Assembly: GCA_964016985.1 (NCBI GenBank)
Contig: OZ024836.1
Span: 40,296,803-40,360,802 of the forward strand
DNA length: 64,000 nucleotides
Direction of reading: 5' to 3'
DNA from: Anodontia alba
Lineage: Eukaryota > Mollusca > Bivalvia > Lucinida > Lucinidae
Shown here: piece by piece, positions 1 through 9,650 of the stretch
Layout of the letters: every line of letters begins with the position of its first letter
Numbering within the stretch: the first letter of the stretch is position 1
Notes under the pieces: generated by a model
Databases searched by the model: none
Told to the model about the DNA's origin: nothing
The model's input: the letters and a program-made list of their open reading frames with translations, nothing else
Position numbers and translations under genes: made by a program

Positions 1-60
1 CATTAAATGTTTACAGAAATAATAATTACACATGATAGTTGCACATCAGCCAAGGAAAAA

Positions 61-282
61 AAAGGGGGGGATGACATTTCGAAATATTTTTCTGATTTGT
101 TTCTGAAAACAGGATTTGACATTTCATGCAAACTGTCTCCTAAGGAGACATCTGACCAGGATCTACACTGTTAATGTTTGCCACAGATCCAACAGTTTTT
201 CTGAAACAACAGGGAAGTAATAATAAAAATTTTTTGGTAAGGATTTTAAAGGTGTTCCAATATTTCGGGTAGATACAGTAAC
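61..282. mobile_element. Chimeric MITE: PB3 left half joined to TA6 right half
   Basis: The left arm of a core C hairpin (about 100-150) reaches its apex, CTCCTAAGGAG, and then continues directly into the right arm of a core A hairpin (151-181) and a TA6 right end, ending near AATATTTCGGGTAGATACAGTA at 282. Neither partner is complete. Confidence 0.55.
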
Positions 283-394
283 TGATGTTCTTTAATCAGA
301 TAAAGAATAAGTTAACACAATAGAGTACAAATTGTCAACAATATCATTGATCTTTGTCAGTGTTGATATTTACTTCTCACTATTTCCATAGGTT

Positions 395-600
395 TAACCC
401 TCTGTAGGCAAATTCAGCAGACAACATTTTTTGCTTATTTTACCTAGAAAATAGGGTTTGACTATCATGCAAATCATTCCCTAAGGAGATGATCTGCATG
501 AATGTGAAACCCTGTTTTCTTGGAAAAATAAGAAAAAATACTGTGAGATATCTGCTGAAATGTTAAATTTACCCAGCATGCTAAATGGGGCCTGCTAAAT
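395..600. mobile_element. PB3 MITE, core C hairpin
   Basis: TTAACCCTCTGTAGGCAAATTCAGCAG on the left (split: TTAACCCTCTG, TAGGCAAATTCAGCAG) and TTTACCCAGCATGCTAA on the right flank an imperfect hairpin whose arms are ATAGGGTTTGAC and GTGAAACCCTGTTTT. Confidence 0.65.
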
Positions 601-669
601 ATCAAAATAAACAGAGGACATATTGCCCCAGGAAGTAGAGCTGGGTCCTGATAACCTGTGACCTGTTTA

Positions 670-880
670 AGGCTTAGCAAGCTGGGTAAAAATTTCAACA
701 GCCAGCATTTTAAAATATTTTGTCCTATTTTTCCCTGGAAATAGGCTTTGACATTTCATACAAATTGTCTCCTAAGGAGGAGACAATTTGCATGAAATGT
801 CCAAGCCTATTATGGGAAAAGTAAGAAAAATAATGTCAGTTTGATGTCTGCTGAATGGTAAAGGTGAACCCTTTGAAATG
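670..880. mobile_element. PB3 MITE, core C hairpin
   Basis: CTTAGCAAGCTGGGTAAAAA on the left and GTCTGCTGAATGGTAAAGG on the right enclose a well-kept hairpin, centred near 778 with an extra GGAG in the loop. Confidence 0.65.
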
Positions 881-1600
881 CTGATGGCAAAAATTGGTGA
901 CTACAGGTGAGGGATATCTATGTCTGATTTTTTTTTCAAGGAAAACAGAGCTTAATATCTCAAGTGAAATTGTCTTCCAAGGAGATGATTCATATTTCAT
1001 GTTTGAATTTCTGAGTAAAACTACAAAATATCTTAAATGCAGTCCACAGTTATTTAAATTCGGTGGGTTATGGATTAATGTGGTTATAAAATGTGACACA
1101 CTTTCAACAGAAGTGGACTGACCATGGATGGTTTACTAACCTGTTGATCAGATTATCTTGACCCTCCCCAGGGCTCCAAATAAGCTGTGTAGGTTGTGAT
1201 GATTTAGGCAGAAAGAACATTATGGTGATAATTGTGGCAATAACTGGATATTTTGTTATTAGTTTTGCCAGACATGTTAAGTATTAGTGAGATTCTGGGA
1301 AAAAAAAGTGAGATCTCTATTTTTACATTAAATACAGGAATAGGGAAATTCCTTAAAAAAAATAGTATAACAGCACATACAGCTGGTATGTTTAGAGCCA
1401 AGAATTAGTGAGGCTTACTAAAAAATAGTAAGATTTAACCTGTCTCTTTTTGCACTAAAAACATATCTAGTGGGTTGCACCTGGGGCTAAGTCCAACTAG
1501 CACCCATATTACTTGTATGCATTTTGTTTGTTCAAAAATTATCTTATGCAGATTTACTGCAAGAAAGCATGTTTTTAAGTGCAATGGTCCAAGCCATCAA
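881..1600. other. No gene; possible degenerate PB3 then plain AT-rich DNA
   Basis: Around 885-1100 there are eroded traces of a core C palindrome (TGTCTTCCAAGGAGATGATT near the centre). From 1130 to 1600 I see no feature. Short open frames on both strands here read as chance. Confidence 0.4.
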
Positions 1601-1607
1601 GGATGGT

Positions 1608-1820
1608 ATGGTAAATGTTGAAAATTTCGTACCAAATGTCAGACAAAATGGCATATGCAAACAGTGCAGACCCAGATCAGACTGCTCCTGAAGGAGCCGT
1701 CTGATCAGGGTCTACACTGTTTGTCGTTCTACTAATTATTTTAAGAAACAACTGCATAAAAAGAAAAATTTAGGCCAAAAAAATTTAAATAAAGTGTTTG
1801 AATTTTTAGGACATTTACCA
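1608..1820. mobile_element. MITE-12 with core A hairpin
   Basis: Ends are GGTAAATGTTGAAAATTTCG and the near-inverted TTTTTAGGACATTTACC. The core A hairpin at 1657-1725 has the apex ACTGCTCCTGAAGGAGCCGT. A second copy lies at 4416-4634 in the opposite orientation. Confidence 0.6.
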
Positions 1821-1904
1821 AAATTCCACTGGGCTTTTATCATAAGGATGGATTAGATTGGTACATGTGAACATACAATAGTTCCAGATTAGAAAGGTAA
1901 TGAG

Positions 1905-2045
1905 GTAAATAGTTTTCTTATTTCTATATGAAGGTATATGTTATGGGTACTCATTAGAAGTACCTCCATGAGAAGCTTCCAGTGAGAACCCACAACATAC
2001 ATTTACATGGATAAATAAAAAAAAAAAATAATAATAAAAAAAATA
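1905..2045. mobile_element. HB1 MITE, core B hairpin (eroded)
   Basis: GTATATGTTATGGGTACTCATTAG (as GTATATGTTATGG + GTACTCATTAG) pairs with AGAACCCACAACATAC. The flanking TTTTCTTATTTCTATATG and ATGGATAAATAAAAA are the usual HB1 shoulders. Confidence 0.6.
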
Positions 2046-2206
2046 TCAACACTTTTGAAAACAAAAACAAAAGATGCTGTATATGAAAGTGAGCTCATAG
2101 ACATACATGTGAACATGTAGAATTTCCTCTGATAATTTTTGCAGTTAAGTTTATGAAGGCTGCTTTTCTGCAATATTTTTATGATATTTATTTTTCGTGT
2201 TTTCAG

Positions 2207-2282
2207 AGAAAAATTTGCTTTGGAAAGACAGAAGATGAGAAGCTAACTCCTTTGGACGAAATTCTCCTGAAACTCATCTAAA
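2207..2282 (+). CDS. Candidate exon ending in a stop codon; protein unknown
   Basis: A pyrimidine-rich tract ends in TTTTCAG at 2206, and a strong donor, GTAAGT, starts at 2283. The 76 bp between them are open in only one frame (phase 0), which encodes 24 residues (RKICFGKTEDEKLTPL followed by DEILLKLI) and ends in TAA at 2279-2281, one base before the donor. The charged, amphipathic tail looks more protein-like than the surrounding open frames, and the piece is free of repeats. If real, it is the C-terminal coding exon of a gene lying upstream, with a further intron in its 3' UTR. I do not recognise the protein. It could instead be a non-coding exon or chance; the call rests only on the two splice signals and the open frame. 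Confidence 0.35.
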
Positions 2283-2287
2283 GTAAG

Positions 2288-2401
2288 TACCGTTTATAGA
2301 CAGGCAGGCGTAAACTAACAGTGTAGACCCAGATCATATGCAGTGTTTACATTTCTTGCAATTCATCTAGCAGTTTTTAAACACTTTGTTGGAGCAGTAT
2401 A
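2288..2401. mobile_element. TA6 MITE fragment, split by a SINE
   Basis: Contains GACAGGCAGGCGTAAAC, a core A piece with a deleted apex (ACAGTGTAGACCCAGATCATATGCAGTGTTTAC region) and CATCTAGCAGTTTTTAAACAC, as in TA6 at 11017-11238. It is cut at 2401 by the SINE insertion. Confidence 0.5.
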
Positions 2402-2709
2402 ATTTTTTTTTGTGTTGAGGTTTTATGGCCCAGTCAACCCACTGGGGTCATGTCAGGCGTGGTCAGTTTACCTAACCACACTTTTACTGGGCAAGCTTAG
2501 TCCTCTAAGCGGGTAACCGGTATTGTGCACATTCTTTTGCCAGAAACTGACAACTGCCCCTCTTGAATCAGTGGAAGGGAGAGAAGGACCGTAGAAATAT
2601 TTCATGATCAAATCTCCACGAAAGAATGTTGCCGATCCATTGGGGGTTGAACCTGCAACCTCCTGATTACCAGTCGGAAGCGCATCCAACTGAGTCATCG
2701 AGACCGGCA
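2402..2709 (-). mobile_element. SINE-B, full length, with 11-bp target duplication
   Basis: tRNA-derived SINE in minus orientation. The tRNA-like head lies at 2640-2709 (A-box-like TGACTCAGTTGGATGCGC and B-box-like GCAGGTTCAACCC on the minus strand), followed by the conserved body and an A-rich tail. GGAGCAGTATA flanks it at 2391-2401 and 2710-2720. Confidence 0.85.
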
Positions 2710-2768
2710 GGAGCAGTATATTATGAGTAGTATAATAAAGCATAAGAGTTATATAGAGTAAATATAGT

Positions 2769-2977
2769 TTAACCTTGTCCTGCTGAATAAATTACGATGC
2801 CACACCCCTTTCTAATTTTCAGCCAATCAGGTAACTTGATCCGGATTGTGGCTATAAATTCAAATACTTAATGACAGTGCAGATCCAGATCTGTTGGCTT
2901 CTTCAGAAGCCAACTGATCTGGATCTACACTGTTTGCAAAGGAAGGGTATATCTGGGTTCATCAGGACAAGGGTTAA
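2769..2977 (+). mobile_element. PB1 MITE (TTAA-flanked), core A hairpin; donor of a later copy
   Basis: TTAA at 2769-2772 and 2974-2977, with ends CCTTGTCCTGCTGAA / TCATCAGGACAAGG. The hairpin apex is TTGGCTTCTTCAGAAGCCAA. Bases 2759-2942, including flanking host DNA, recur without change at 4835-5018. Confidence 0.8.
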
Positions 2978-3296
2978 TATCCTAAAATACCAAATATGTT
3001 CTCACTGGGTTGTAGTCTTATTCAGAAGCATATTGACACTTGCTTAGTGAAAACAACACTTTTCTATGTATTAATAGCAAATCCAGTTGTGTGTGTGTCT
3101 GGAAAACCTTTATTCAGTGGCAAGGACACTTTTAAATTTTCCATGCAGACATAAGTTATGGGTTCAATTCCAGCATATATTTTTCATGAAGAAAATTTTA
3201 ATGACAAAAGTATTTACATATAGATAACCTCTTCTGTAGAGATGAAGCCTGTCCACTGAGGTTTACATATTTCCAGCCAGCACCTAGAAAAGCATA
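2978..3296. other. No recognised feature
   Basis: AT-rich sequence between a PB1 copy and an HB1 copy. I see no splice-framed open frame and no repeat I can name. Confidence 0.4.
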
Positions 3297-3482
3297 CAGC
3301 TCAAGATAAGGCACTTTTTTTTTTAATCAAAAGGTATTGGTATATTTTTCTCATTTCTCAACGAAAACATGTTGTGGTACTCATTAGAAGTGCTTCCCTG
3401 AGGCACTTCTAATGAGCACCCGCAACATATTTTCATGGAAAAATAAGAAAAATATTTACCTGATACCCCGCTTATCTGACAG
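3297..3482. mobile_element. HB1 MITE, core B hairpin
   Basis: AGCTCAAGATAAGGCAC on the left and GCTTATCTGACAG on the right are near-inverted ends. The central hairpin has the arms TACTCATTAGAAGTGC and GCACTTCTAATGAGCA. Confidence 0.75.
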
Positions 3483-3892
3483 AAAGACTGAGACATATAA
3501 TGCAGTGCTGTCTGAACAATGTATGCAAAGACCTAAATTAGTTTGTGTATTATCATGATGCAATTACTTTTTGAATGCCCCTTTTGTCTGTAGCTTTGGT
3601 AATGTCCATCTTGGGCTCTCACTGTGCCTGTTGAAGGCTTGCAGCTGTCTGGAACTATTTAGCAGTTGGATACATTATAATCACATCATCTTTTGTCTTT
3701 TCCTATTTGTTCTAAGCTCTTGATAGCATCTCCGTAGTTCCTAATCCACCTACACACTAATGCTAAAGTCATTACCCTAAAATAGGGAGACTGTTCAGTG
3801 AAAAAGGAGCCTTTTATTGCAGGGAAACGCAAAGATCCAGATCAGGCTTGCACAACCAGGCAGCAGTCTGAATCAGAGCCTTTTGCTTGATA
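3483..3892. other. No recognised feature
   Basis: Mixed-composition unique sequence. No hairpin, SINE or coding signal that I can support. Confidence 0.4.
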
Positions 3893-4069
3893 CAGTCAAA
3901 CCTGTCTTAAAGGCCACCTGTATTAAGCAATCACCTGTATTTAAAGGCCAGATCTTCAGATCCCATAAATGCCATATAAGTGTAAATTGACCTGTCTTAA
4001 GCAAGCATCTGTCTTAAGCAACCTCTTTTTGCCTTTCTCTTTCGTGCTTGATTAATACAGGTTTGACTG
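3893..4069. mobile_element. T15 MITE, Tigger/pogo-like ends
   Basis: CAGTCAAACCTGTCTTAA on the left is inverted as ATACAGGTTTGACTG on the right. TA precedes the left end, but the right flank is TG, so only one side of the expected TA duplication remains. It is related to the better copy at 22960-23151. Confidence 0.6.
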
Positions 4070-4084
4070 TTGTTTTACTGCTCA

Positions 4085-4400
4085 ACATAAGGCGCTATTT
4101 TTTCAGCCACAAAGTATTGATATGTGAGGAACTTCTTATAAGTACCCACAGCATAATTTGTTTTGTGGAGAAATATATTTACCTCAATAATTTATTTCTA
4201 GAACTTCGTAAGGCTTGCTTGGTTCCAAAATTTCAGGTAATTAATAATTTCTTATGTTTCCTTAGCTCTTGTGTCTCACCAAGAGACAACTAATGAGTAC
4301 ACACAACATATTTTTTATGGAGAAATAAGAGAACTACCAATGCTTCTTGGTTGAAAAAAAATTGCCTTAACAGACAGGAAATATCACCTTATCTGAAGCA
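4085..4400. mobile_element. HB1 MITE, diverged and expanded
   Basis: CATAAGGCGCTATTTTTTCAG starts and TTGAAAAAAAATTGCCTTAAC ends it. Two partial core B right arms are present (TTATAAGTACCCACAGCAT near 4128 and CTAATGAGTACACACAACAT near 4290), separated by about 140 bp of non-family sequence. Confidence 0.5.
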
Positions 4401-4415
4401 AGGTACATGTATAAC

Positions 4416-4634
4416 AGTAAATGTCCCGAAATTTTGAATATTTATTATGGCCTAAATTTTGTTGTTGTTTTTTTTTTCATGCAGTTGTTTCTTAAAGTAC
4501 TTAGTGGAATGGCAAATAATGAAGACCCTGATCAGACTGCTGTCCTTCAGGAGCAGTCTGATCTGGGTCTGCACTATTTGCATATGCCATTTTGTCAGGA
4601 AGATTGGTGTATGAAATTTTAGGACATTTACCGT
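4416..4634. mobile_element. MITE-12 with core A hairpin
   Basis: Opposite-orientation copy of 1608-1820: AGTAAATGTCCCGAAATTTT on the left and TTTTAGGACATTTACC on the right, with a core A hairpin at about 4512-4583. Confidence 0.6.
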
Positions 4635-4692
4635 ATATGGACAATACTAAGCATAGCTCCAGGTATTTTTCTCTATTTTGTCCATGAAGAAA

Positions 4693-5285
4693 TTAACCCT
4701 TAACCCTTGTCCTGCTGAATAAATTAGGATGCCACACCCACTTCTAATTTTCAGTCAATCAGATTACCTGATTCTGGATTTTGATACAAATTCACATTCT
4801 TAATGACAAACAGTGTAGATCCAGATCAGTTGGCTAAATATAGTTTAACCTTGTCCTGCTGAATAAATTACGATGCCACACCCCTTTCTAATTTTCAGCC
4901 AATCAGGTAACTTGATCCGGATTGTGGCTATAAATTCAAATACTTAATGACAGTGCAGATCCAGATCTGTTGGCTTCTTCAGAAGCCAACTGATCTGGAT
5001 CTACACTGTTTGCAAAGGCAGGGTATATCCGGGTTCAGCAGGACAAGGGTTAAAATGCCAAGAAAACTTGCATCTGAAAACGTCGTCTGTTTATGTGGTC
5101 TGCTGAATACTCTTGCAAACTTTTCAAACCTATTTTGCATACAGGCAAACAGTGTGGACCCTGATCAGACTGCTCCTAAAGGAGCAGTCTGATCTGGGTC
5201 CACACTGTTTGCAAAAATGACTTTTAAAATCACAAACAGATGACAAAGTGGATGACAATTGTTGTGATTGGCAGTTTAAGGGTTA
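4693..5285 (+). mobile_element. PB2 MITE with core A, split by a PB1 insertion
   Basis: The left end is TTAACCC at 4693-4699; the rest resumes at 5050 as TTAAAATGCCAAG. The internal TTAA of the PB2 end (CCC-TTAA-AGCGCC) has been used as a PB1 target. The core A hairpin with apex ACTGCTCCTAAAGGAGCAGT is at 5144-5212, and the right end is ATTGGCAGTTTAAGGGTTA. Confidence 0.7.
4700..5053 (+). mobile_element. PB1 compound: broken at the apex, carrying a second PB1 copy
   Basis: TTAA at 4700-4703 and 5050-5053. The first PB1 reads normally to the left arm of its hairpin, ending TCAGTTGGCT at 4835. It then switches into TAAATATAG plus an entire PB1 left half and hairpin, identical for 184 bp to 2759-2942. 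The last ~30 bp (CAGGGTATATCCGGGTTCAGC) differ from that donor and fit the recipient. Confidence 0.8.
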
Positions 5286-5530
5286 TGATAAAAAAAATTG
5301 TAATCTTTTGATCTGGAGGTATGACGGTAAGGTCTCTTTTTCACTTGTCGGCAGCGCAATTATGATTTGTGAATGGAAGTAGAGTTGTTGCAAGGTTATC
5401 TGCTAGATTTATCTCCAGGTGTATGCAGGTAGTTATTTATAGCCGTAATGAACAAGTCCTGATGATTTCTTGGCACTGATTTTTTTTAGCATTTCAGGGA
5501 TTTGAGGATTTTTACATGTATGTACATTGC
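5286..5530. other. No recognised feature
   Basis: Unique AT-rich sequence between a PB2 end and a truncated SINE. Confidence 0.4.
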
Positions 5531-5760
5531 TAGTTCAACCCCCGCCAAGCTGGCAACATTCTTTCATGGATATTGATCATGAAATATATTCTATGGTCAT
5601 CCTCTCCCTTTCACTGATTCAAGAAGGGCAGTAACATTGTGAGTTTCTAGTTACCCCCACTGGAGGACTAAGCTTGCCCAATAAAAATGTGGTTAGATAA
5701 ACTGCACCCAACATGACCCATTAGATTGACTGGGCCATAAAATCTCAACACAAACAAACT
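5531..5760 (+). mobile_element. SINE-B, 5'-truncated
   Basis: The body starts at CTGGCAACATTCTTTCATGG and ends at CTCAACACAAACAAAC. The tRNA-like head is missing. Confidence 0.75.
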
Positions 5761-5819
5761 TGTATGTACATAAATAATAATACAATGTGTATATATAAAG
5801 ATTTTTTGTTTCCCTTCCC

Positions 5820-5945
5820 TCAAAAAATTGTTGTGGGTATCCATTACGAGTACATCAGGGGAAGGATACCCACAACTCCTTGACAAGGCACTTCCAATGA
5901 GCACCCACAATATCAGTTTTTGTGTGAAAGTAAGAAAAATATGCA
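5820..5945. mobile_element. HB1 core B hairpin fragment, rearranged
   Basis: GTTGTGGGTATCCATTACGA is followed by GGATACCCACAAC and then by a second right arm, CTTCCAATGAGCACCCACAA. One left arm is thus followed by two right arms. Confidence 0.5.
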
Positions 5946-5954
5946 CATTTTTTG

Positions 5955-6228
5955 GTCCAGAGCTAGATAAGAGATTTATTCACCAATCATGGACCATTAT
6001 ACATAGTATACGGTCAGATAGTACATATGTCATCCTTAAGATTTTATGATACTGACACTAAAAACAACATATATTTGAGCTGAAATGTCCGAAAACTTAC
6101 CCTTGACATGCGCACCCATTGAAGACAGGATCAGCTGGGCTATCTGTGCAGTCTAATTAGAATCTGCATCAAGGGCATTTAAGACAGCCAAGGAAACAAA
6201 ACGTCCCCATGTGGACATCGAAGACTGG
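5955..6228 (+). repeat. Diverged direct duplicate, left copy
   Basis: Shares CAATCATGGACCATTATACA, a serial set of spacings, and CAGCCAAGGAAACAAA with CGTCCCCATGTGGACA, with 7754-8010. The two copies flank the hAT element. Confidence 0.5.
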
Positions 6229-6268
6229 CCAGACCATGCAAATGGACAGAGCGATCAGAGTCCTCGTT

Positions 6269-6397
6269 GGGTGCACACTAGGATGCCCAATGGGTACACA
6301 ACATTAAAATGACGTCGTATCAATGTCGATGCGACATGATCACGTGGCATCGACGTTGATACGGCGTCATTTTGATGTTGTGTGCATACTGGGATGT
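6269..6397. mobile_element. Palindromic MITE, unclassified
   Basis: The arms ACAACATTAAAATGACGTCG and, inverted, ACAACATCAAAATGACGCCG surround the centre near 6340. The outer ends are GTGCACACTAGGATG and TGTGTGCATACTGGGATG. Confidence 0.6.
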
Positions 6398-6410
6398 TAT
6401 ATGTCAACAC

Positions 6411-7707
6411 CAGGGCTTGGGAAAACCGGAAAAATAGCCGGTCTGGACCGAAATTAAGAATTCTGGACCGATTTCAAACACCCCAAAACGCTAATAAATC
6501 GGTCCAACAGGTTTGTGCCTTGAACCCCTATTTTTCACCAACCAACCAATTTTTATGAATCAATGATGTCTAAAAAATCACAAACGGTCAAGTCTTCCTA
6601 AACTGACAACGTCCGCGCACCTTTAAAATGCGATATTATGGTAGTTAAAAGGCTCTGAACGGTCATTTGACATGTATATTGGAGAGACAGCTAAATAACG
6701 GCAACCTACCGCAGCACAAATTAATCACGTCATTATCCAAACATTGTCAAAAAATCAACACTTCACTGACCTTTGTGCGGTAAACAAGCGATTAACACGA
6801 ATCATCAGTAGTCTGATAATTAATCCGTTTGTGTGACACGTGAGAATACATTGAGACTGCAAAACATCCAGGTGCAGTCGGCTTGTCCAAAAAGATCAAA
6901 GGTCGCTTTACTGAGAGTGATAAAAGAATGCACCGCTTGAACGCACCCGTTTTCTTCCTCTTCTTTTTTGTTTTGATCAACACGGTTTGTCGGTCCCAGA
7001 TTCGATAAATGAATTCTCAAACTGTGTACGTCCTGATCAGATGTCGCATACAACGGCGTCTGATCTGGGTATTTTGATTGCTGAGCTTTTTGATTGCTTC
7101 TTTTTTTTTTTTTTTTTTTTTGTTGATTGCCGTAACACGCGAGTATAATTCAAGGTAGATTTAACGGTAAAAATAAGTAATGCACCACTTGCGCTAGACA
7201 AGATTGGTCAGTGCTTAAAATTTAAGCAGTCTGATCAAATCTTGAAACATTGAAAACTGCAAAACCGCCCGTGGCGCAGGCCTTTTTTCTTAGACCTAAT
7301 TAGGTCCATGAAAGTTGTTTCGTTCCGTCTCTCCTGTTTCCCGCCGTCTTCGCGCTTATACAAGATGGGAATCAGTTGTTTATAAATAGTTTAGGAAAAC
7401 CCTGCGGAGGTGGAAATAAAACAAAACCGTTTTTTTTGTTTTTTTTTGTTTTGTTTTTTTCTTTCTTTTTACATACCTGACTGTATTTATTGATGACGCC
7501 AGCTTTGATCATGCTCGTTATACCCGGACTTCCATCATATAACGGAGTTGAGGTGTATTATTTAAAAGGAGTTATAGGACTGCCAATTGTCATTAGTTTT
7601 CGTGACAGGGTGATATATACATATTTTTTTTTTTTGGAAATGGGCTCATTGATGACGTCATCGTCATCGGCTGGACCAATTCAGATTTCAAAATTTCCAG
7701 AGCCCTG
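6411..7707. mobile_element. hAT-type DNA transposon, non-autonomous, ~1.3 kb
   Basis: The ends are CAGGGCTTGGGAAAA and, inverted, CAGGGCTCTGGAAAT. The 8-bp sequence GTCAACAC occurs directly outside both ends (6403-6410 and 7708-7715), as expected of hAT target duplications. I see no transposase reading frame inside, so it needs a partner enzyme. It contains a T22 run near 7099-7120, an apex-like piece of core A (GATCAGATGTCGC ... GGCGTCTGATC near 7035-7065), and a 3' third that recurs at 58684-59033. Confidence 0.85.
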
Positions 7708-7753
7708 GTCAACACATATATTTTATGTGCTCCATTACGACGATATATGTCAG

Positions 7754-8010
7754 CAGTAAGATAAGATACATATTCAATCATGGACCATCATACATGATGT
7801 TACGATCATTATAGTATATAATTAGTATCATTTTGATTTTTTGATTTCGATACAAGTACAACGTACGTTTGAGCAATAACATCAGAAAATGTCCCTTTAA
7901 GAAGCGAGCCCAGCAATGTCCCAGATCACATTGCACAGTCGCACAATTCAGTCAGTCCTCACTAGGCACACTTTAGGCTGCCAAGGACATAAAGCCTCCC
8001 CATGCGGACA
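7754..8010 (+). repeat. Diverged direct duplicate, right copy
   Basis: Matches 5955-6228: CAATCATGGACCATCATACA, CTGCCAAGGACATAAAG and CCTCCCCATGCGGACA occur in the same order. Confidence 0.5.
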
Positions 8011-8269
8011 AGAACTATGACTAATGCTTTCTTGATAAAACTGAAATAACATTTGTTAAGGCAGTTCCGTATTTATCCGAAATATTAGGATAGATGGGCC
8101 TGGACAAACAGAGCAAATTCTGACTGATTTGGGCCGTTTTACTGTCCATATCAGTCTTTCCCCATATCTCTGTCCATTTATAGTCTAATAATTTTATCAT
8201 CATGCTTTGGTTGAATTCAGGAGCCAAGTAGAACCTTTCCCAAATAAATGTTTGTTTTTAGTCCTTGTT
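8011..8269. other. No recognised feature
   Basis: Unique sequence; the minus-strand open frame here (68 codons) has no recognisable content. Confidence 0.4.
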
Positions 8270-8410
8270 TTTATTATTAAATTTCTTCTAGACAACATTA
8301 TAGTTACTCATTAGAAGTGCCTAATAAGTACCTACAGCATATGGTGTCAGGACTAATAAGAAAAATATCCCTACCTTTTGGTTGGAAAAAAAAAAAATCC
8401 AGCACTATGC
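8270..8410. mobile_element. HB1 MITE remnant
   Basis: GTTACTCATTAGAAGTGCCT is followed almost at once by AATAAGTACCTACAGCATAT, so most of the apex is lost. The right shoulder AATAAGAAAAATATCCCTACC remains. Confidence 0.5.
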
Positions 8411-8524
8411 CCTGGGATTTCCAGTCATGGAGGGCAGGTGTGCAGTTTACCTTTCTGCACTTTAAGGGCAGTGACACACTTTTGTGGGAGGCAGTGGTTT
8501 TTGCCTCCCTTATGAAAAAGTATC

Positions 8525-8660
8525 TTCTCTAAAGGAAAGAATTTGCTCCTATATATTGGGTGTAAATTCTTTCCTTTTAGAATAAACACTTTTTTCAGAA
8601 AGGACTTGGTTTACTGGAAAACAAGCAGAAAATCCCAGAAGTTGTCTCCCTTGTATCTAC
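8525..8660. mobile_element. MITE-13 hairpin
   Basis: TAAAGGAAAGAATTTGCTCC pairs with TGTAAATTCTTTCCTTTTAG. Similar arms appear at 25508-25672 and 36160-36260. Confidence 0.5.
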
Positions 8661-8672
8661 CAACTCTTAAAC

Positions 8673-8886
8673 TTAACCCTTGTGCTGCTGATCCCGGATA
8701 TACCCTGCCTTTACAAACAGTGTAGATCCAGATCAGTTTGCTTCTGAAGAAGCCAACTGATATGGCTCTGCACTGTTTGCCATTATGTATGTAATATTAT
8801 ATCAACAATCTGGATCAAGTGTTCTGATTGGCTGACAATTAGAAGTGGGTGTGGCATCTTAATTTATTCAGCAGGACAAGGATGAA
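8673..8886 (-). mobile_element. PB1 MITE, core A hairpin
   Basis: TTAA at 8673-8676, then CCCTTGTGCTGCTGA. The right end TTCAGCAGGACAAGGATGAA has lost its TTAA by substitution. The hairpin spans about 8711-8780. Confidence 0.75.
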
Positions 8887-9108
8887 GTAATTCTGTTCAC
8901 TGCCTGCTGTGCTGTTTATCTATTAAATGACAGGTATCACTGACTGCAATTATAATTCCTGTCATTTTATGTGTGTGACATTTATGATCAGTTGGTAAAT
9001 GGTGAATAGGGATATTTTTCAAGTATTTCTGTTTACCTGTTAAAGCTGAGTCATATGTACTGTATTTATCCTAAACTGTTTGAACACCATAACTTCTTAC
9101 CATAGCTG
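8887..9108. other. No recognised feature
   Basis: Unique AT-rich sequence. Confidence 0.4.
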
Positions 9109-9410
9109 GTCTCAATAGTGCAGTCAGTAGCGTGTCTGACTGCAGATCCAGGGTTGAAGGTTTGATCCTCAGCTCAGCTGCATAACTTTCGTGGAGATTG
9201 ATGATGAAATAATTTCTATGGTTATTCTTCCGCTTCCGCTGATTCGAGAAGGGTCATTGTCAGTTACTGGCGAAAGTATGTGCACAAGTACTGGTTAACT
9301 GCATAGAGGATTAAGCCTGACCAAAACAAAGTGAGTTGGTTAACTGACCATACTCAAGGTGACTTTGATGGGTTGACTAGTCCGTAAAACCTCAACTCAA
9401 ACAAATTCCT
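9109..9410 (+). mobile_element. SINE-B with tRNA-like head
   Basis: The head (TGGTCTCAATAGTGCAGTCAG ... GAAGGTTTGATCC, A-box- and B-box-like) is followed by the body and the tail CGTAAAACCTCAACTCAAAC. It is diverged from the 26 kb copy. Confidence 0.75.
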
Positions 9411-9527
9411 CACCATACTTGTCTTTCCTCACCATTGTCTTAAATGTAAGAAAATAATGTCAGGAAGTTTGTATTACTATAAAATTTCAAAGTCCAAAGA
9501 TTATTTTGGAAAATAATTTTTTACCTC

Positions 9528-9650
9528 TGTAAGCCTAAGTATTGAGACAGACAGGTGTGAGCAAAATGTGTAGACCCAGATCAGATGCTGCAAGGTCTGT
9601 ACTGTTTCTAACACAGGTTTTTGGGTCAGTAGTATGCCAAAATTTCCTGA
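9528..9650. mobile_element. TA6 MITE fragment
   Basis: CTAAGTATTGAGACAGACAG and a core A hairpin that has lost part of its right half (CAGATGCTGCAAGGTCTGTACTG). Confidence 0.5.

Noticed and set aside
4085..4293. Open frame at 4048-4293 as a gene
   Set aside because: It crosses T15 and HB1 MITE sequence and has no domain.
7099..7120. Poly-T run as a retro-element tail
   Set aside because: It lies inside the hAT element, away from any retro-element end; probably plain slippage.
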